DNA of 64,000 nt, from the NCBI RefSeq assembly GCF_000233455.1, contig NZ_JH376425.1, forward strand, positions 186,001 to 250,000, written 5' to 3'. This document shows positions 61,834-64,000 of the stretch, piece after piece (positions within the stretch are counted from its first letter, which is position 1; every line of letters starts with the position of its first letter). A model generated the notes under the pieces. It saw only the letters and a program-made list of their open reading frames with translations. It was not told the origin of the DNA and searched no databases. The DNA is from [Clostridium] citroniae WAL-17108. GTDB taxonomy: Bacteria > Bacillota > Clostridia > Lachnospirales > Lachnospiraceae. The position numbers were made by a program, and so were the translations under genes.

Positions 61834-62823
61834 ATGACTATTTATGATATTGCCAGGATCGCCGGGGTTTCCGCCAGTACGGTATCCCGGGTGGTGAATA
61901 ACAAACCGGGCATTAAGGAAGAAACAAGGAAGCAGATTCTGGCACTGCTGGAGCAGTATGATTACAGCCCCAATGAGACGGCAAGAGGGCTGGTGAATAA
62001 GGCCAGCCGTATGATCGGCATACTGATTGAGGATATCCGGTATGCTCATCATGTGGATATCGCCTACTATATTGAGGAGGAGATGGGAAAGCACGGCTAC
62101 TGCAGCCTGATACTGAATACCGGCCTCACGGATGACAAAAAGGTGGAGGCCGTTAAGGTACTGGCGCAGAGGCGGGTGGACGGAGTCATACTGGTTGGCT
62201 CCACTTTTGAAACAGAAGCCGTGAAACGGGCCCTGGATGCTGGTCTTTCCGCCGTTCCGGTGATAATGACCAACGGATACCTGAACCTGCCCAATGTAAA
62301 GGGGGTCCTGGTGGATGAGCGGGAAGGCGTGGAGAACTGCGTGGAGCTGATGCGCGTGAAAGGGCATGAGAAGCTTGCCTTTGTGCGTCCCAGCCACACC
62401 AAGAGCAGTCTTTCCAAGGAGCAGGGATTTGTGCAGGGGATGGAGCGCCGCGGCTTTAAACGGGAGGAACTTTGGATTTATGAATGCCCTACCACGCTTG
62501 AGGACGGATATGCCATGATGGAGCGGATCCTAGAGGACCATCCTGATGTGGAAGGGGTTATTTTCGGGGAGGATCTGTCGGCGGTAAGCGCCATACGGGC
62601 TCTGGTGGACCGGAATATAAAGGTGCCGGAACAGGTTGCCGTGATTGGAGTGGATAATTCCAAATACTGTGATATCTGCTATCCCAAGCTTACCTCATTA
62701 AATAACCGGATGGTGGAAATGAGCCTGGAGGCTGCAAGGATATTGTTTGACAGTCTGGAGGGCAGGGAGAATCCCGATCGGATCATGCTGTTTTCACGGA
62801 TTGTGGAAAGGGAAAGCACGTAA
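61834..62823 (+). CDS. LacI family transcriptional regulator
   Basis: This 329-residue regulator has the LacI helix-turn-helix and hinge (MTIYDIARIAGVSASTVSRV, then NETARGLVNKASRMIGILIE) and a periplasmic-binding-protein-like effector domain (RRVDGVILVGS, VIGVDNSKYCDICYPKLTS). The start is the ATG whose HTH begins at once, as in all LacI proteins. An upstream in-frame codon at 61738 is in fact the -35 region. The palindrome GCAATCGATTGC near three promoters (61780, 63112, 63730) is its likely operator, giving autoregulation and control of the YhcH and YiaK-like genes. Confidence 0.92.
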   Translation: MTIYDIARIAGVSASTVSRVVNNKPGIKEETRKQILALLEQYDYSPNETARGLVNKASRMIGILIEDIRYAHHVDIAYYIEEEMGKHGYCSLILNTGLTDDKKVEAVKVLAQRRVDGVILVGSTFETEAVKRALDAGLSAVPVIMTNGYLNLPNVKGVLVDEREGVENCVELMRVKGHEKLAFVRPSHTKSSLSKEQGFVQGMERRGFKREELWIYECPTTLEDGYAMMERILEDHPDVEGVIFGEDLSAVSAIRALVDRNIKVPEQVAVIGVDNSKYCDICYPKLTSLNNRMVEMSLEAARILFDSLEGRENPDRIMLFSRIVEREST

Positions 62824-62901
62824 GGGCTGCGGGTATGTAATAAGGCCCGTAAGCGTGTAAGGCCCGTAAACGCATAGGAGCTGGTAGAAAGATCATATGG
62901 A

Positions 62902-62942
62902 AGGGATGTGTCCTGGGGTTATATTAACAGGACTGCATCCCT
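62902..62942 (+). terminator. Terminator after the LacI regulator
   Basis: AGGGATG pairs with CATCCCT, and inside it GTCCTG pairs with CAGGAC, followed by GCTTTTA. It lies in the 361-base gap before the YhcH gene. Upstream of it the unit TAAGGCCCGTAA occurs twice (62841-62852, 62858-62869). Confidence 0.75.
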
Positions 62943-63069
62943 GCTTTTATATGTAAAACGATATAGATTGCAGAATGTGGAACAGATCAATAAACAGATC
63001 GGGCATTTTCTGGATAAAATGCACAATATTTGTTGAGTAAATACAGTAAATAAGACAATAAAAATAGAC

Positions 63070-63098
63070 TTGAAAACACATACCAGTTGTGATATGAT
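63070..63098 (+). promoter_or_regulatory. Promoter of the YhcH gene
   Basis: TTGAAA (63070-63075) and TATGAT (63093-63098) with a 17-bp spacer. The perfect operator palindrome follows at 63112. Confidence 0.7.
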
Positions 63099-63111
63099 TT
63101 GTACATAAATA

Positions 63112-63123
63112 GCAATCGATTGC
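63112..63123. promoter_or_regulatory. LacI-type operator 2, perfect palindrome GCAATCGATTGC
   Basis: A perfect 12-bp palindrome with the central CG typical of LacI-family operators, just downstream of the -10 hexamer. The same 12 bases recur at 63730. Confidence 0.75.
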
Positions 63124-63184
63124 AAAGCATTTTTATTTTAAATAAACGATATGAATCTTCAACAAAACCGGAAAGAGGTAAACC

Positions 63185-63658
63185 ATGATATTAGGACATA
63201 TCAATGCCAGGGAAAGCGAGGCCGCCTATTCAAAACAGATACAAAGGGCCATTGCCTATTGCAGGGATACGGACGTATCCGGGATGGAGGAAGGCCGTTA
63301 TCCTCAGGATGGGGATGATTTTATTGTATTGATCAATCAGCGCCGTACCGGAAGCCGGGAGGAAAAGCTCCCTGAAGTGCACCGGGAATATGCGGAACTG
63401 CAGTACATGGTCTCCGGCAGGGAATATATGGGATTTTATCCGGACAGGGGTGATAATGAGGTATTAAAGGACTGTCTGGAGGAAAAGGATACCTTGTATT
63501 ATAAGGAGAATCCCGGTTCGGGCGAGGTGATGCTTCCCCTGGTGCCGGGCTCCTATGGAATATTTTTCCCTGAGGATGTACACCGCCCCTTTTGCCAGGT
63601 GGATGGGCCTGAGGATATAAAGAAGATCGTTATCAAGATAAGGATGAGCACGCTGTAG
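63185..63658 (+). CDS. YhcH/YjgK/YiaL family protein
   Basis: This 157-residue cupin-like protein is of the same family as the one at 15653. Motifs are EVHREYAELQYMVSGREYMGF, VPGSYGIFFPEDVHRPF and the C-terminal KKIVIKIRMS, which supply the His and Glu residues of the metal site. YiaL proteins accompany YiaK in 2,3-diketogulonate/ascorbate-type operons, and a YiaK-like gene follows here. AAAGAGGT precedes the ATG. Expression is probably controlled by the LacI regulator through the operator at 63112. Confidence 0.88.
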   Translation: MILGHINARESEAAYSKQIQRAIAYCRDTDVSGMEEGRYPQDGDDFIVLINQRRTGSREEKLPEVHREYAELQYMVSGREYMGFYPDRGDNEVLKDCLEEKDTLYYKENPGSGEVMLPLVPGSYGIFFPEDVHRPFCQVDGPEDIKKIVIKIRMSTL

Positions 63659-63729
63659 GATAAGCCGGGCTTTATGACGACAGGGTTTGTGGTGATCAAA
63701 CACAGACTCTTTTCCTTCGATTATTTTGG

Positions 63730-63741
63730 CAATCGATTGCA
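63730..63741. promoter_or_regulatory. LacI-type operator 3, perfect palindrome GCAATCGATTGC
   Basis: The second perfect copy of the palindrome is 66 bases before the dehydrogenase start. A TATAAT hexamer lies at 63772-63777, without a convincing -35, so the operator would lie upstream of or over the -35 region. Confidence 0.72.
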
Positions 63742-63795
63742 ACAACTGTAAATGATTGTAAAACTGCGAATATAATTAAACAGGAGGATATAAAG

Positions 63796-64000
63796 ATGAT
63801 GAGAATTCCCTATGAGACAATGGTAAGCGAGTTTGAGCGTGTACTTAAAAAGAAAGGATTCAAAGAGGACCGGGCCCGGGCAGCGGCAACTATTTTTGCC
63901 CAGAACAGCCTGGCCGGCGTGTACTCCCATGGATTGAACCGTTTTCCCAGGGTGGTGGAGTATCTGGAAAAGGGTGAGATCGATCCGGACATTGTGGCAG
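63796..64000 (+). CDS. yiaK: Ldh family oxidoreductase, YiaK-like, N-terminal part
   Basis: Only the first 68 residues are in the window; the rest lies beyond the end. The sequence starts MMRIPYETMVSEFERVL and contains AGVYSHGLNRFPRVVEYLEKGEI, the Ser-His-Gly motif of the malate/L-lactate/ureidoglycolate dehydrogenase (Ldh_2) family. The NRFPR continuation is characteristic of 3-dehydro-L-gulonate 2-dehydrogenase YiaK. With a YiaL-type gene before it and a shared operator, it is probably part of a gulonate- or ascorbate-like pathway. CAGGAGG gives a good ribosome site. Confidence 0.8.
   Translation, partial: MMRIPYETMVSEFERVLKKKGFKEDRARAAATIFAQNSLAGVYSHGLNRFPRVVEYLEKGEIDPDIVA

Noticed and set aside
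62841..62869. Two TAAGGCCCGTAA units as an operator array or att site
   Set aside because: There are only two short copies after a stop codon, with no integrase and no similar sites elsewhere in the window.
1..64000. Prophage, CRISPR array, insertion sequence, rRNA or tRNA genes
   Set aside because: I looked for integrase and transposase motifs, regular repeats with spacers, and tRNA/rRNA-like sequence and found none. A tRNA scan was not possible, so a missed tRNA in a short gap cannot be fully excluded.

Overview
The window looks like chromosome of a spore-forming gut clostridium of the Lachnospiraceae, most like the Enterocloster / Clostridium bolteae-clostridioforme group. This is inferred from gene content and codon style (GGAGG-type ribosome sites, moderate GC, YyaC-type sporulation protein, YesM/YesN-type two-component system, many carbohydrate operons). 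No species-level marker is present. I saw no rRNA, tRNA, CRISPR array, transposase or integrase.

Layout. 1-259: start of a YitT-type membrane protein (minus strand). 500-5283: an aerobic-type (class Ia) ribonucleotide reductase pair, nrdA-nrdB, with candidate NrdR boxes over its promoter, followed by an M20 peptidase. 5288-17666: a divergent PrpR-like regulator and a nine-gene plus-strand catabolic operon (DUF1537 acid-sugar kinase, Fe-alcohol dehydrogenase, DapA-family aldolase/lyase, PdxA2, TAXI-TRAP binding protein and fused permease, SDR, YhcH, FAD oxidoreductase). The kinase plus PdxA2 pair points to a four-carbon acid sugar (threonate/erythronate type) being imported, phosphorylated and oxidised to dihydroxyacetone phosphate. 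17796-23406: housekeeping and cell-envelope genes: sugar nucleotidyltransferase, YyaC, a membrane LysM protein, a DUF5711 protein and ROK glucokinase. 23660-36186: a YesM/YesN system, a sugar ABC importer whose binding-protein gene is frameshifted at a run of eight G, a GH127 beta-L-arabinofuranosidase, a zinc dehydrogenase, split transketolase and a GarR-like reductase: a pentoside utilisation locus. 36356-42090 (minus): a secreted choline-binding-repeat protein, a PhoB/PhoR-like pair and mutS2. 42281-46244: an HtrA-like protein without its catalytic triad, the YhaM exonuclease and RlmD. 46337-48434: an AT-richer patch (PBECR4-like nuclease, small conserved protein, GGDEF protein). 48619-53132: paired RlaP-type nucleotidyltransferases, a secreted protein with a duplicated domain, an ArAE exporter and a DUF3788 protein. 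53352-60094: a Lac-family PTS with two SIS-domain proteins, two metal-dependent-hydrolase-fold proteins and a DeoR regulator. 60315-64000: GNAT, a variant Fpg/Nei glycosylase, and a LacI regulator whose palindromic operator (GCAATCGATTGC) recurs upstream of a YhcH gene and of a YiaK-like dehydrogenase cut by the window end.

The best candidates for something undescribed are the PTS / double-SIS / double-amidohydrolase locus, where one hydrolase has lost nearly all its metal ligands while its neighbour keeps most of them, and the acid-sugar operon with its regulator whose AAA+ domain lacks the sigma-54 contact loop. Smaller points are the G8 tract in the solute-binding lipoprotein, the triad-less HtrA, the Fpg-like protein with Ile instead of the catalytic Pro, and the 15-bp repeat expansion inside a GNAT gene.
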